Position numbers and translations under genes: made by a program
The notes under the pieces: model-generated
What the model was told of the DNA's origin: nothing
Databases searched by the model: none
The model's input: the letters and a program-made list of their open reading frames with translations, nothing else
Source: Glandiceps talaboti
Taxonomy: Eukaryota; Hemichordata; Enteropneusta; Spengelidae
Direction: 5' to 3'
Assembly: GCF_964340395.1 (NCBI RefSeq)
Contig: NC_135558.1
Coordinates: 10,896,501-10,960,500 of the forward strand
Length of the DNA: 64,000 bases
Shown: positions 1-23,232 of the stretch, piece after piece
Numbering within the stretch: position 1 is the stretch's first letter
Layout of the letters: each line of letters opens with the position of its first letter

Positions 1-1137
1 CCCTCTCAAAAATGTTAAGAACAGCCAAATGAAACTCTAGCATTACTGCAGCGACCCACCTCTGTCACCTACATACTACAGTGGAGATATCAAATTATAA
101 TGGTACGATGATGCGTTAAAATAATAGTGACAACCAACTACAATAACAGCCCAAAATGAGATTGGCTTTATAATTGGGATGTGGATTCCACATGCATAAG
201 AAATCTCACAATGAGCTCTGACCTACATATATATTTGGCGGTACTTAGCCAACAGATCTTCCCCTAGCCATCTTAATTGAAAGGAAAAGACATTATCACA
301 ATAATGGCTGCTAGTTGGGAGGGGAAACCGCCAAAGGCAAAAACCTTTTTTAAAATTAGACCATGTATGAGGGCATTTAGAGGTATGAAATATCAAACCA
401 TAGACATATTTATTACAATACTTGAACATGGTCTTAAAATACCAGAATTGAAACAATTTTACAATGCAGTACATATTATTTGACGATGAAGTAATTTTGT
501 TGTGGCACTGGGTAAATGACTTTGATTTATTTAATTTACAGTTTACTTTAGTCCAAAATTCATATATAAAGAGCCAAACATTTCAATGAAGTCCCCCTTT
601 CAGGCTATCAGAATTTGTATGGCCCCCACTGATTTTTCCTCAGCCCTCCTCCCCTTGTCATAAATTCTCCTCATTCCCTTAGTGCAGGTTGGATATACAA
701 CAGCTTACTTAGTCTAGTTTTCTCTCAATTCACTCTTGTATGCATCATCAGAGCCAAGTAAATCCCTCTATATAGATATTATGTAATTTGGAATTGACAC
801 AAATGTATCAGGTCATATATACTGTTCAGAAAATATCCATAAATACTTTTTGGAACAATTTGTCACCCGTAGTCTCACAGCCATTTTACTGTCATTTGCG
901 GCCCACATGTATCGCCCATTAGCAAATTTTTTTTTTTTTAATTTGAAATGGCATAAATATGGGTAGGTTGAACAGCTTATTTTATTTTCCCTGGCTTTAC
1001 CCTTTAGTAAGTATATTCATTTATGTCCATTGATAGATTAATGTCACTATGCATTAAGGTTTTAGTTTGTATCCTTTATTGCTTGTTGGAACTAACCATA
1101 CCACAGTAATTGCTTAGTTTGAATTGTTGAGGCAGTG
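1..1137. other. Left edge, inside or beyond GNL1 intron 2, no feature recognised
   Basis: AT-rich sequence with only short open frames (83 codons at most) and no splice-bounded match to GNL1. The missing GNL1 exons were looked for on the minus strand and not seen. Confidence 0.5.
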
Positions 1138-1281
1138 ATGCACTGTCGATAAATTCAAGAAGGATATCAAGCCACATCTGTTTGCAAGAGCTTTCTCTAA
1201 CTTTTTACATTGATCTATTATTGTTCCTGTTCAGCGCCATAGAACATTATGTCGTATTGGATTTTGGCGCTATACAAATTC

Positions 1282-1312
<31 letters not shown>

Positions 1313-1313
1313 C
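1138..1313 (+). mobile_element. 3' end of a non-LTR retrotransposon with (TTGA)n tail
   Basis: The sequence reads DKFKKDIKPHLFARAF followed by a stop, typical of the extreme C-terminus of LINE reverse transcriptase proteins. An untranslated tail follows with paired 'gcgccat...ggcgctatacaaat' blocks and a TTGA microsatellite. Such 5'-truncated copies with short tandem tails are typical of CR1/L2-like elements. The clade is not determined. Confidence 0.6.
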
Positions 1314-1525
1314 GATAATATCAGATGTCCCTAGATCTCTAAAATGTCTATGTTTACCAGTCACGAAAAGAATGGCGCAGTCTATAGTAAGGAAGACCAA
1401 TACAACTGTTATTTCTTTTTGTAGACATCCCATGTACATTTTCTTTCACTTTGTTAACAATGACTATCTTACTTACAAGGCATCACAAATTGACAGACAG
1501 TTGTAATTGGTTTACTTCATTCAGA

Positions 1526-1779
1526 CAGTAGGGAACTTGCAATCCAGACTGAGCATGCTCAGATGCAAAGGACTACAGGATTATCTGTGGTTATCGTAAT
1601 ACCTAATCTGGAGCTACCGATAAAATAAACCTCCCACAATGGTCAGGGTAACTATGAATTGATTATTTGTGGTTACAAACAATGTAACATTATTATTCAC
1701 AATACTAATTGATTGGAATTTATTATCACATTTCCCATGATGCAACATTCAACATGGCGGGTTTGCAAGTTCCCTATTG
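1526..1779. mobile_element. MITE with 14-bp perfect terminal inverted repeats
   Basis: TAGGGAACTTGCAA at 1529-1542 is exactly repeated in inverse at 1763-1776, extendable to 17 bp with one mismatch. The 248-bp element has no coding capacity and lies in sequence downstream of GNL1 exon 2. The outer TA could be the target duplication, as for Tc1/mariner-derived MITEs. A diverged relative is at 39130-39390. Confidence 0.7.
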
Positions 1780-2015
1780 CTCATTAGCATTCAAGAGTAC
1801 AGCTATTTTGACTAAAATCATGTGGGGATGTGATAATGTCATCACATTTATATGAATGCTGTTGGTGGTAGCACAGATTTTTGTGCCAGAATAACGACTT
1901 TGACTAGATGTAGTGAGTGAAGATGATCGTAGTAATCGTAACTTATTTCATATAGGAACAAGACTAGTCGAGACTGTTCTTGCCAATGTCTAATGCATAA
2001 TGAGAAGTGTATTAC

Positions 2016-5000
2016 CTGTTAGGGTCATATTTCTTGTCTGTCTGTGCTCGTTTAGCAGGCTGCTGGTTAAGTTTGAAAACATCTGGATTGTCACCATCTG
2101 ATGTAGATTCAAAATCCTCACTACTCTCTTCCTTAGATTGCATCCGAGATCTATGTGGTTGTGCTGAAAGATAGATAAAGTAGTTTCATTATGAGCATGT
2201 TAATGTCACTGACAGTATCAAAGGAATATAATCAAGAACTCATTTTGGTTGATACCTGGAAATTTTTTTTAAAGATGATAAGTTCACAATAATTAACAAC
2301 CAACCGGTCATCTTTACTGGGTTTTCGAAAATCATACATGGGAAACTATCAATTTTACAATGTATCCATTCCATTCAACACTAAAAACTCATTGAGGGGG
2401 ATGTTACGTACGACTTGCCAACACTTACCCAAGTGATAACGTATGCTTTCACAACACACAAAACAACAAATCTATAAGAGACCCCCTCTATACCTCCCCC
2501 CCCCCCTGATATTATTTCAGTTCTAAATATTCTTACTAATTCTTACCCAAACGTACTGAATATAATATTGACCTATCAAAGTGAAGTATGCTGATTTTAC
2601 TAACAATTACTAGAACACTAACTCTCCAATGTCAATACAAATGTAAAAGGTTCAATAACAATTTTTTTCAAAAACAAAATTGCATAATTACATCACCTCA
2701 ACAGCATTTTGTGTAATTATATATAGTAGTTATACTTGCCAATAGTTCAAAAATTTTGTTATTTTTCTCAAATCATGTTTTTACAATGTTATCTATAACT
2801 TGTTTTTCAGAGAAAATGTGTGAAATCCCTGAAAAGGAAAGTGTCCGCGGCTTGCAATTGCAACAACACATAACACCGAAAATAGAACCATTCACTTGTG
2901 TTCATACAGTTATCATCAACAATTCAGATTTTCTGTGTTTATGTCTGTTCCTGTTCAATCAAACGACCCAATCAGGTAATTGGTCAAATAAACAAACAAG
3001 AAACCAATCAACTGATTAGTTGACATCGTCTACACGAATAATTCAAGCAGACAAACTGACACCAGTATTTATGTGTCCACATTTTTGGCACAATTCACAA
3101 AACTTGTCAGCTTTTTGACAATGTTTGCATTTAGAAAATTGGATGGCATTTGACATTTCCAGGATGAACTATTCATGCTTGTCATTACCATGTGACTTTT
3201 GCTACAGATTCATCATCAGATTGGCAGTCAGAAACTCTCAAAAGGAAAAAGTCAAAGAGTACAACTTTCACACAACCTCCAAAAATCTTGAAAAGCATCA
3301 ACGCAAGTCTGTCAATCACAGAAATCATCTCTTTTTATTCTCATTCAGTATTTTGTATTCATCATAGCGTCAATCAGTTCAGACAACCAAACATCACCTT
3401 CAAGGTACAAGATATTCAATTTATGTAAATTATTTTTTGTTATCAGTCTACTTTTATCAGTTCAGGCTGTCTGAGTACATCTACTCTCCCAAGGTACTGG
3501 ATATTCAGTTTAGGTTTAAGCATGCAAGTTGGCTTTCTCAGGTTTTATGGAAAAATGAATAGGAATCATAAACAAATGATAGAATTTTCCAAAAACATTT
3601 CATCTCTGAGTAAAAAAATTTCATTAAAAAAGTACTATGAACCTAGGATTTTGATGCACACACATAAGTGCAGGTATTATATGCCGTTTTAGTATTACAC
3701 AGGGAACGTTGCACAACCCTGTCCTAAGTATGTGAATGTTACAGGGGGGTGTGCAAAGTTCCCCGTGTATAATAAATAATATATTTACATGACACGGATC
3801 ACCAACATTTGGCAAAACTGAAAATGCTGAAATGCATATCCCCATTGTGTTTGTCACCTTTGTACCAAGTTTGAATTAAACGAAATCAGCTCATGCATGC
3901 TAGAGATAAGGCTGGACATGTTTCGATGAACAGACAGGCTGACTGGAGCTATTTCTATAGCTTAGTCTGGGCTGTGTCCATTGGGGATAAAAATCGTAGA
4001 TATCTAATATAGTTAATTTTGAAAACAGAAACAATCAATAAAATGAATTATTCATTTCTCAGACAGTGGCATATACAATGTTGATATGTGTGAGTAATTT
4101 ATTAAATTTGACTCTGTATTACTACCAGGTATTCAAATACCTTATCTCGCTGTCAATCATTCTCTCTCTGACCTAATTTCCACTTTATGTGTTTCTCTTC
4201 CATATATACTTGATAACGCTTGAGGTCAAATCGAAAGAAAAACAATAATTATACTCTTATAAATTACTTTATCCTACAGTATTCATTTTCGCTAGAATTA
4301 ATATGAAAGGTAGAATAAATAGGATCACAACTTCTGAGATAGATTTGGCTGTCATCTGCTTGAGGTGTAATTTTGTGATAAGCTGTTGGAAGTAAAAGCA
4401 ATCAGGTACACTGTATACAAGAGAGCACTGAAGTTATTCAGGGAAAGAGCTCCCTTTGTACCCCTTCCCATGATCACTCTCAATAGTATTAATTGAACGA
4501 CAACATATTTACTGCCCTAACCACTATGTAAGGCCTAATAACAAAAATTGTGAGGTTCCAATTACGCTCAATTTTAGAATAGGTGGGGTAGGTAGATTTT
4601 TTATTTTATTTTTATTTTATCTTTTTTTTCATGTGTGAGTGTCTAATTCAGGTTTTCCATAGTTTTCTAAATGGTCTCTGCGTTGTTTATTTCTTCATAT
4701 CAGATGTACAGCCATTACAGATTGGAAGTACAGTTTTATATTGTCTTTTTATTAAAAGTTGATGTCAGTTCCCGCATCCACTATTTCTCGTGAGACTTCA
4801 CAATTTTTACAATTCCATTATTTTTTTCTCCAATACGTAAAAATAAATTTAGGATTGGTAGTGAAAAACTAGGTGGGGTCGGGTAACCAGAACAAAACAA
4901 TTGGTTTTTAGGCCTAAGCCTAACATAAAAATTTTCGTGGTATCCATATATTTTTTTTTAGTTTGCTTAAAACAATGTAATAACAATATAGAGTTGGTGC

Positions 5001-8000
5001 TTATTCCATTAAATCTGCTTAATGTATGTCATTATTTACTTACTTACTTACTAAGAAGGGAGTTCTTTCAGTTGGTTACTGAAGACCTATTTTGCAATTT
5101 TAACGTAGAAGCAATTTTTCACAATTGCTTGGAATGAGTGTTATATTTGAGGGCTTATATGAAGTATAATTAGAAAAGCCATTTTGCTGGTACTAGGATA
5201 AAAAGTTATTTTGCTCACTGTTACCAGTTGAAAATAGAAATTCACTGGTTGTTTGGCATGATAGCTCGATTGCTGACAGCTACGCAACATGAACTTTGTT
5301 TTATCTCTGGGAGTAAAATAGAATACCGGGGGTAGTATTGAATAGAACCTTTATTGCATCGTTAAGAAAATTTCTTCATTGGATTTTCTGCAATAAGTGT
5401 TTGGTGCAAAAACAAACTAGTTCTTATAAAGACCATTGTGAGTAAAAAAAGGTTTTTAGTGCTACCTGACGTGAATGAAAGCCTATATTTGCTGGTTGCT
5501 GTAAGTAAAATTCAAAGCTATTCCATGAATTACATTTTTATGAAATCGATGCATGCTTAGAGCAACAAATATAGCATTTTCCTTCTTTGCATATGAACTG
5601 TTTCATTGATGTACATTAATAATAGAAAAATATTAGCATAATACTTAATTTTCCTTAAGATTTCTCCAATGTTATTATATTCAATAATATTATCTTAACA
5701 GCAACACTAATAGCCGAACTTCAAAAATTAAAAAAAAAATGGTTTGTAGTTAACGTATAGAATGATTCAAATTCATTGTATAAATGAAAATAAAAAAACA
5801 GCGTAAATACAATGACAGGCTATTAAACCTGACAGGAAAACGTCATTTCAATGTTATACCAGTGTCCTTAAAAGAAATTCATAAAGAAGGTTCAAAGACC
5901 ATAAACACCTGAACTTACCCAGATTCAGACAGGGAAAGGAGAGATCACCATGGTAACTATTTTGCTATTAATGTTGTATAAAATGAAAGAGTTTGGAATA
6001 TAATTTTCTCTACATCCAGAGGATACTCAAAAATCAAGAAGGCATAGTGCCCTAGTTTGTTATATCATTGTTCAAGAGAACTCAGCCATATTAGGATAAC
6101 AAATTCAATGACAAAGATCATCTTTCTAAAACTTGACCCCCTAGCACTAAGAAAAGTCGACTTTCAGTGACTGACAGCTGAAGGTTTTAGTTTTCTACAC
6201 AGTTTATCATGGTTCAATGACTGGAATAATAGTGTAGATAATTTTTAATTAAATCTCAATAATTCATGCTTGAAAAATCTCCTAACACACATAAATTAAA
6301 TCCCATTCAGTGAATTTTTCCCAAACATCAATCCAATAGTATACTTGTCCCTAGATAAGTATTTGAAATAATCCCTTAGATTATGTGTCAACTTTGATAC
6401 AAAGCACAGATCAGTAATTTATCATATATCACTTCTATCAACTAGTCTGAGTATATCTCATCAGTTTCCCCAGTTGTTTTATATCTACAGGAAATAATAA
6501 AACATCCAAATCTGATCTCCAATAATCAGATAAATATAATATACAGGTTTGAAGAGATCGCAGTTATTTATTTCAACTGAATTTTGTTATTCACATGATT
6601 GGTTTGAACCTTCTGCATGATTACTTCTGATTACAACTCGGGTTAATCCATGGATGATGTAAGTGATCATTCAATCACTGGATCAAGTAAAATTAACACT
6701 ATTGTCAATGGAATTTAAATTTCTGAATTAGCTTGGATCTTACCGAGATCCAATCGGATGAAATTCTGATTTAGGAATCGGCTCAGCTTCATTTATCAGC
6801 CTTTTATTTCCAAAGGTAACAGGGCCCAGGTGGAAATCAAACTTTTCATTGTTTCCTGGCTACCTTGTTTTTAAAGAGGTTTTACTACTACTACTACTAC
6901 TACTACTAAATATATTTATGTCTATTTCTCATTTTGTCATTCCGAGTTGAATGCCTCAACAACAGCACAAACAAAGGACATTCATGAATGAAATATTATG
7001 GCTGATAAGTGAAATAGAGTAGATTTCTACATCGGAGTTTAAATAAGATTGGCCCATATCTCCAGCTTCTCAGCTATGCTAATTAACATCTATTTGACCT
7101 ATGACCTGGTCTGCTATTCTAATTAATGTATACTTGACCTATGACCTGGTGGACATAATTGAAGTATTTGCTAGTTTCTTCATGGTCACAGTAAAAATAT
7201 CAGTTTCACTAGTTCCATCATAGAATGGACTCAAGGTTAAAAGTAATCATTTAAAAACTTCTAAATTGTAAATATGATAATGGTAATTATAAAGAAAAAT
7301 CTAACTGAGGTATACGTTTTGCTTGAAAATTAACTATGGATGCAGAATGTGAAACTTGCAGAGAAAATTTTATATGTTTGAATATTTGTGAAATACCCCC
7401 CCCCCCCCCCCAATTTACCAACCTCTGTCCCCATAACTCTCTAATTCAACCAGCCTTGAACAAAATACTGATCGAAAACAACAGTAACCTTAACATGTCC
7501 ATTGACATTATAAATGGCTGCAGGTTTCTCATTCAATTGCGGAGATTCCATGTTAGTACTATTTCCTGTATGAAGACATTCAATACCATTAACAAGACCC
7601 TTGCATGTACTATTGTTAAGTGTACTTGTGGTGTATGTTGCATATGGCAAAATCAATTCTTAGACTCACTGATAAAAGGCCTTTTCTACTTTTATCAAAT
7701 CAATACAGATATAACATTTACTAATATTGACATATCATATCAAATATTGAAATAGTATTATTGCAACCATTGCATACGAAATAGTCTATAATGTACGCAG
7801 ATTTGTTAGCAAAATTACTGTAATTTGAAAACAATATAATACTAGTATACAACAAATTATATATACATGTGTATGTGACAGTGTATATGTACATACGTAC
7901 GTATGTATGTATGTATGTATGTATGTATGTATGTATGTATGTATGTATGTATGTATGTATGTATGTATGTATGTATGTATGTATGTATGTATGTATGTAT

Positions 8001-10044
8001 GTATGTATGTATGTATGTATGTATGTATGTATGTATGTATGGATGTATGTCGGTAGGTAGGTAGGTAGGTAGGTAGGTAGGTAGGCAGGTAGGTAGGTAG
8101 GTAGGTAGGTAGGTATGTATGTATGTATGTATGTATGTAACTATGTATGTAACTGTATGTATGTATGTATGTATGTATGTATGTATGTATGTATGTATGT
8201 ATGTATGTATGTATGTATGTATGTATGTGCATGTGTGCGTGAATGCATGCATGTACGTACATACTTATGTACACTGGCTGAAGCATATCATAGGCTTTTG
8301 GTTAACAAATAAGTCTTTTGTTTTATTTTGAAACACTCCAGGCTGTAGGTTTGACAAATCCTAATTAGAACTGGGTGCTTAACAGCAAAAACACGAATCC
8401 AAAATTTCTGTCTGTACTGAATATTAAATTTTGCATTTGAAAGTTGAATTTGTATTCATATAATATAATTATGCTTTGATTTGAGAAATTTGTACTTTAC
8501 AGTGTTTGCTTTCCATTCAGACTTTGAGAAGCTAACTTGATTAAACTTTCACGAATCTTTGTGTCTACTGGGGTAAATTTGAAATTCAGTATCACAGCAG
8601 TGATTTTCAATCAATTATCTGAACAATACAGCTAGACCCTTTAGAGATGTTGACATGGAATATCAGTTTCAATAATCCAATCGCTGATTTGAACATTACG
8701 ACTATCTATAGCAGGTGTAATCAAATACTCTGGAGTACGGTCATATACATAACTGAAAATATTTACAAATTAATGAAAAAATGCATGTTATATTATACAA
8801 CCGAGATAAATATTTCTTATTTTGGAATTCCGTCTCTCTACTGAACCACATAACAAATCAGATATCAGCTAGTGACAGTGAAAAATGATATACGGACATT
8901 ACTTTAATGACGTCAATGATAGCTGAAAGAAATCCCGTACAGGAGAACTCTCTGTGATGACATCAATGAATTATTCATCAAAATGTAAAATATTGCTTAT
9001 TATCTTCATGTCATAATCCTAATTGAAAATTGAATACAATGACCTTCCATGGTTGTTTTATGTCATATGACCGAATGCGTAAATTTAGTGTGTAATTTGA
9101 ATGATTACATGAGTATAATCACCAAGGTTTAAGTCAGTGATGGATGTTTTTGGCCTGGAGTGATTTTATTAAATGACCTTCAGCATAGCAGGGGCAGAGC
9201 TACTAGAATGAATTCGGTTCCTTTCTATTGCTCACGTTTATCCTTGGTTCATACAGCACACCTCTAATTACACATTTGTATTGTTAATTACCACCTCTGC
9301 ATTGTTTTCTTTGACCCACCCATTCTTTTGGCTCTATTGTTTCAATTTTACTAGAAATAGAAAGAAAACAAACAATATACTTCCCTACCTTTAAGAGCAC
9401 GTTTCTTGACCCTCCCGAATAATTTTGAAAGACTCATAATTGTAAAATGACAATGGCCGGTGCATTTACGTCTGGTGTGCAAATCTCCGTTGTCAATCAC
9501 TGCTAGGCAAAATTGTCTTGGATAACGTTCACAGTGGTAACAGTGCATTAATACTACTGATATGGCATCGCTATGAAAGGGCAAGTGGCAACCGAAAGAA
9601 TCCACACACACGGAAATTTGTCAACCAATCAAACGTGGTTTCGCCTTTACTCGGAAGGCATTATGAAAATCAGTATATTATCTGCATCTAACCGAAATGA
9701 AGTACGCGCAGCCGGCATACGGTCCCCCAGACGGAGGTTTGACAGTAATAATATATTACGGGTGAGAAAATGTCAACACATGTAATTTGACATAGAAAAC
9801 AAACCCACGTGTATTTTTTTCCCAAAAAGACCACGATGGCACATTGTCGATCATGAAAAAATTAAGAAAAACCCGTTTGAAATCTCTCCGCCGCCTCTTT
9901 ATCATTAGTTCACCTTACTGTCTACGGTGTACGTGAGTGAGTGTCCTTACCTGCAAATGATGCAACCGTGTGCCGTTTCTTCTCCCGTTTTTCCTGCAAC
10001 TGCTTCTTTTTCTGCTTTGCACTGAATGGCTTCTTTCGAGGCAT
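2016..10044 (-). CDS. GNL1: GNL1, guanine nucleotide-binding protein-like 1 (5' part only: first two coding exons)
   Basis: GNL1 is a circularly permuted GTPase of the YlqF/YawG group, linked to nucleolar and ribosome-related functions. Two exons are visible: exon 1 at 9951-10044 with the ATG at 10044, and exon 2 at 2016-2163. A 7.8 kb intron separates them, with donor GTAAG at 9946-9950 and acceptor CAG at 2164-2166. The first residues read MPRKKPFSAKQKKKQLQ, nearly identical to the vertebrate N-terminus, which is a lysine-rich basic tract. Exon 2 encodes an acidic serine stretch and then KLNQQPAKRAQ and KYDPNR, matching the conserved LNQQP and YDPNR blocks of GNL1. Exon 2 ends in a good donor at 2011-2015. 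The next expected block (YRLHFER) and the GTPase domain were not found in bases 1-2015, so the gene continues past the left edge. Identity is secure from the N-terminus; function is taken from the family. Confidence 0.93.
7078..7150. promoter_or_regulatory. Two DR1-type nuclear receptor motifs in a 40-bp duplication
   Basis: TGACCTATGACCT occurs at 7095-7107 and again at 7135-7147. Each is two hexamer half-sites spaced by one base (DR1, the type bound by RXR or HNF4 class receptors). Each is preceded by CTAATTAA. They lie in GNL1 intron 1. The motif is read directly; function is unknown. Confidence 0.35.
7885..8250. repeat. GTAT microsatellite with a TAGG core
   Basis: About 150 bp of GTAT units, then about 65 bp of TAGG, then about 115 bp more of GTAT with small interruptions, in GNL1 intron 1. 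Long open frames of Tyr-Ile-His-Thr or Met-Tyr-Val-Cys repeats here are artefacts of the repeat. Confidence 0.95.
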
Positions 10045-11242
10045 AGTGAAATCTCGTCTTTCCGTTATCGCTCAATGTCTACGGGGATTCGGAGTGATTT
10101 GGGGATTTACAGCAACTTTACACGTCCCTTGAAAATGTTGTAATATTGAAGAGACGATGCGAACTAAGTAAATTTGAAATATACGCCGCCGACTGGGCTC
10201 TCGCCATTATGGATTCACGGGGCATTATGGGTAATGTGGCTTATTGCATCGAATCTTGAAATATAAAACTCGTGAAACTAGGACGGGTCAGTGCACTGGT
10301 ACACCGATCGAGCCTGTCGAAACATTCTTCGAGTAGGTAACTTTTCAGCATTATTTCATGAAACCCTAACAAGTGACAATTTCCCCGCAGTTCGTATTGA
10401 TTTCACTTATTTTGATTTTTCGTGATAACATCATATCCATCACTAGAAATTAGAATGCAAAGACTGCATAGAAAAAATGAAATGATCTCGTCAATAAAAG
10501 AAATTCAATTATCTCCAGAATTATTAAGTGTATTTCATAATACTCCAATTTTACTAAGAAAATGTTGTATCACCATGGTTTCAATATTACTTTGTTTGTG
10601 TATTTTAAGATTATTTTTTGGAAAGTCGTGTAACATATAAACTGGAGCTTACTTTTCAAATAACCACAGACACGGTTTATTTTCTTAAAACCACAGGCAT
10701 TTGAACCAACCTAATATGTAAACAAGTTTTACTTTAATTTTTAACAAATCATTTCATACAGATTGATTCAAGCGCCTGTGAATAAAACATTTCAGAGGAA
10801 CAAACACGTTTACATTTCGGAAACGACTAAAATTGTAAAAAAGGACAAATTCCATTTCTCCAGCAACACATACACGGAGGAGGAATTCGGAAAACAACAA
10901 AAAAAGTTCTCTAATAAGGTTATTACCGTAAAAAAATATCAGTTTTACTCACTTCGTTTGTGCTAAAGAAGAAAAAACAACGTTATCTTACTTAAAATAT
11001 AACTTAGTTATAGGTATATTGATTTTGACACATAGGCCATAGCGCAAAACAAATAGGGTCTTGAAATAATACTAACTTATGGGGTCTCTTTTCAGGCATG
11101 CTCAGTTTGAAGTATTTTTATTCAAAATGGCGGTGATCAAAATAGTTCTCGTCTGGAATAGGTGACGTTAGTGTGTGAACTTTGCTGTAATTCGATTCGT
11201 ATTTCAAACTCGTGTCTAGTTTTGACACCGACTCAACACGCT
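10045..11242. promoter_or_regulatory. Shared head-to-head spacer of GNL1 and ATAT1
   Basis: The two start codons are 1.2 kb apart and divergent, so this stretch must hold both promoters or one bidirectional promoter. The GNL1 side is relatively GC-rich near 10060-10240. On the ATAT1 side AAAATGGCGG at 11124-11133 resembles a YY1 site, which is often found at start sites. No TATA box is evident. Exact start sites cannot be read. Confidence 0.5.
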
Positions 11243-20530
<9,288 letters not shown>

Positions 20531-23232
20531 AACTAAAAAAGTTGGACAAAAGAGAGAAAAAGAAAATAGCAGATGAGCTGTTCATTGAAATATATCAAGA
20601 GATGCTTAATTTCAGACTGTATAGCAAAGATAAGACTGAGTGCTATTGGCTATTACTAAACACCTGTTTATGTGATTCAGCCAATCAGAGGGATGTAAGG
20701 GTATTGAGTTCTCCAGGTGGTTTCATAACACCTGACAAGTCTGTCAGCCAATGAGAGTTGTGTTAAGGTATTGAGCATACTAGGTGTTATTATACACCTG
20801 CTCAATATATTACAAGTATAACAATATAAATTTCTATACAACAATTTCCATAAAGTGTTCAAGATATATTTATTACCCCTGGCATGGACCAATAATGGCA
20901 CAGCAGCCCTCTAGTATACAAGCCCTGCTTCCTCTATAAGTCCATTTGATTAAATCCTTTGAAAAGGTCCCCATTTATACAGCGTGGATGACTTAGGCCC
21001 AGTCTTGGTTCAAATTGTACCCAAAGACCTTAGCTATTCAGAAACAAATGGCAGCAAGGATATTGGTGTTTCCATATTGGTCTGTCAAGTACCTCATGAA
21101 CTGAAATTATAGTCTGGTGTGGGCAAACTGTTTAACTTCCACAGGAAATCTTCAGTTCAGTGATGTACTGTAATTTATAAAGGTTTCTGATGCTGTAGCA
21201 CCTTTATAGTTACCCAAAAATGCACTTTGTGTCAATGAGGGCGCTTGTCAAGAATTTACCAAAATGGTCACTGAGGGCGCTATAATAACGCTACAGAACA
21301 AATTCAAGAGGTTGGTAAAGACTTCAATAAAGCCTTAAATGTATATTTTGTAAACAAAACAAAGCAAAATAAATGTCTGATAATCAATACCTTTCGATGA
21401 AACAATTTTTTTTTATCAGCTACTTAATATTTTGATTTTATGAGTTTTTTATGGGAGCTTTAAAAATTTTTGACCAAAACCAAATTTTCTTCCTAACTAT
21501 TTAGATGCTTGATATTTTGTCGATATTTGAAATGTGTAAATAGTTAATTATGAGATTTCATAAATGTTTGTGGGTGAGCAGGATTTGGAATAGGCAAGTG
21601 CAATGTTGTCAAATTTTCATTTACGTTTTTCATCAACTTTGATTTGATGTGTTGGTGTATCGCACCATCACTGTACTTCATCTAGCTATCTCTGCTAAAT
21701 TGATATAGATTTCACCGTAAACAAAAGTTGCTAAGATTTCACTGTATTTCTCTTTTGTTTCTTGACCTTTTTTTTATTACTTGATCATTCATTTCAACCT
21801 TGAAGAAAACATGGAGGCTGTTGAGAGCTGATCACAAAATCAGCTATTTAGCAAGTTATGCATATTGATGAGATGAACAAAATAAGTAATACAAAACAAA
21901 ACAAAATTGTTTTTTTTGAGTTTACATATACCAAAGGATTGACATGTGTCCAGCCATGTGTTGTTGCCCAACTTTCTCTTACTTTGAGACAACGAGGACA
22001 AAACAAGGCTCAGTTTGTTCCAAACTGTATTCTTAGTCAGATACAAAATGTATAAAACTTTCCCAGGGTAAGCAAAATTGTTCACACTTCTATATGTGGC
22101 CAGCCTTTGGCCAGTCATAAGCATTCCAGTGTACAAAATGTATACATGTGAACACCTTTTGAATGTCAATGAATATGAACTATTAGGATGCTTTGTTCTA
22201 TACCAGTTATTTATTCATTTCACATCACATTCCAGAAGTTCTTAACTATATAGTATTTAAAGTCATCTAAGAACCTTTTCAAAAAACAACCTGTAAAATG
22301 TCATTTTGAAATTTTAATATCAAAACATTTGGATTTATAACATGGATATATTCCAAATTTAAAAGATTCATAACATAATTGATATGACCATTATTACATG
22401 ATATACTTAACGATATGACCTTTGACCTGTAGCTCGAACAGAATACGCTATGAGTGATACCATTCAGATTGTAGAGATGATACACCTAGAAGTTAAAGTT
22501 TCAGTCATTTATCAAGAGTTGTTTTGTCATTCTGAGGACAGTATATTGCAGTCTATTGCCTTGAATTACATCATAGCATTCTGATGTTATCCGCCAGTGT
22601 ATTTATCTTATTAAGTTCATCATTAGGGTGTATTATTGAGTAAAGGACAGTATGGCCTAGCAAATGTAAGGTATATAGAGATAGGGGTATGGCAACTTAC
22701 TATGTAAAGTTTATTAGACACAGATGAAAGTAGTCATATTGGTTATATTGGCAATTGATTTTTTTGTTTCCATATATTTTTTTAACACTTTCCATTCTTA
22801 TTCATTATCTTGACAACAGTTGGAATATTATTTTTGATAAACTAAGACAGACATAAACTAGAACTTTTATCATGGCATGTAGTAGGTTACATTAAATGGA
22901 TGATTATCGGTGCCTTTATGATGTGGAGAGAATCCTCCTGTAATCAAGATGGTTCAAATACTAGAAGTCCCTGGATATGTACACTGGAAATCAACAAAAA
23001 TGAAATACTGCATGGGTCTTCCTGTCATCATCATAAACCACAGCCTCTTGTAAGGCACTGTCCAAGATGCACCGTCAAGATTTCGCAGTCTTGCAGAAGA
23101 AATATTAGCTCTGGTTTGTGAGAATGCTTCCTATGGACTGAACCATTCTTTCATGGCTTCTAAACTTACACATTTTACATGTCTACATATATGTGATGAT
23201 CTATACATGCTACAATTATTGTTTTAGTCATT

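Noticed and set aside
7336-7755. 139-codon open frame in GNL1 intron 1
   Set aside because: Includes a poly-C tract read as Pro, has no splice sites at sensible places and no recognisable family; consistent with chance in AT-rich sequence.
7857-8286. Open frames of up to 166 codons of Tyr-Ile-His-Thr or Met-Tyr-Val-Cys repeats
   Set aside because: They arise from the GTAT microsatellite read in several frames and on both strands; there is no non-repeat coding sequence.
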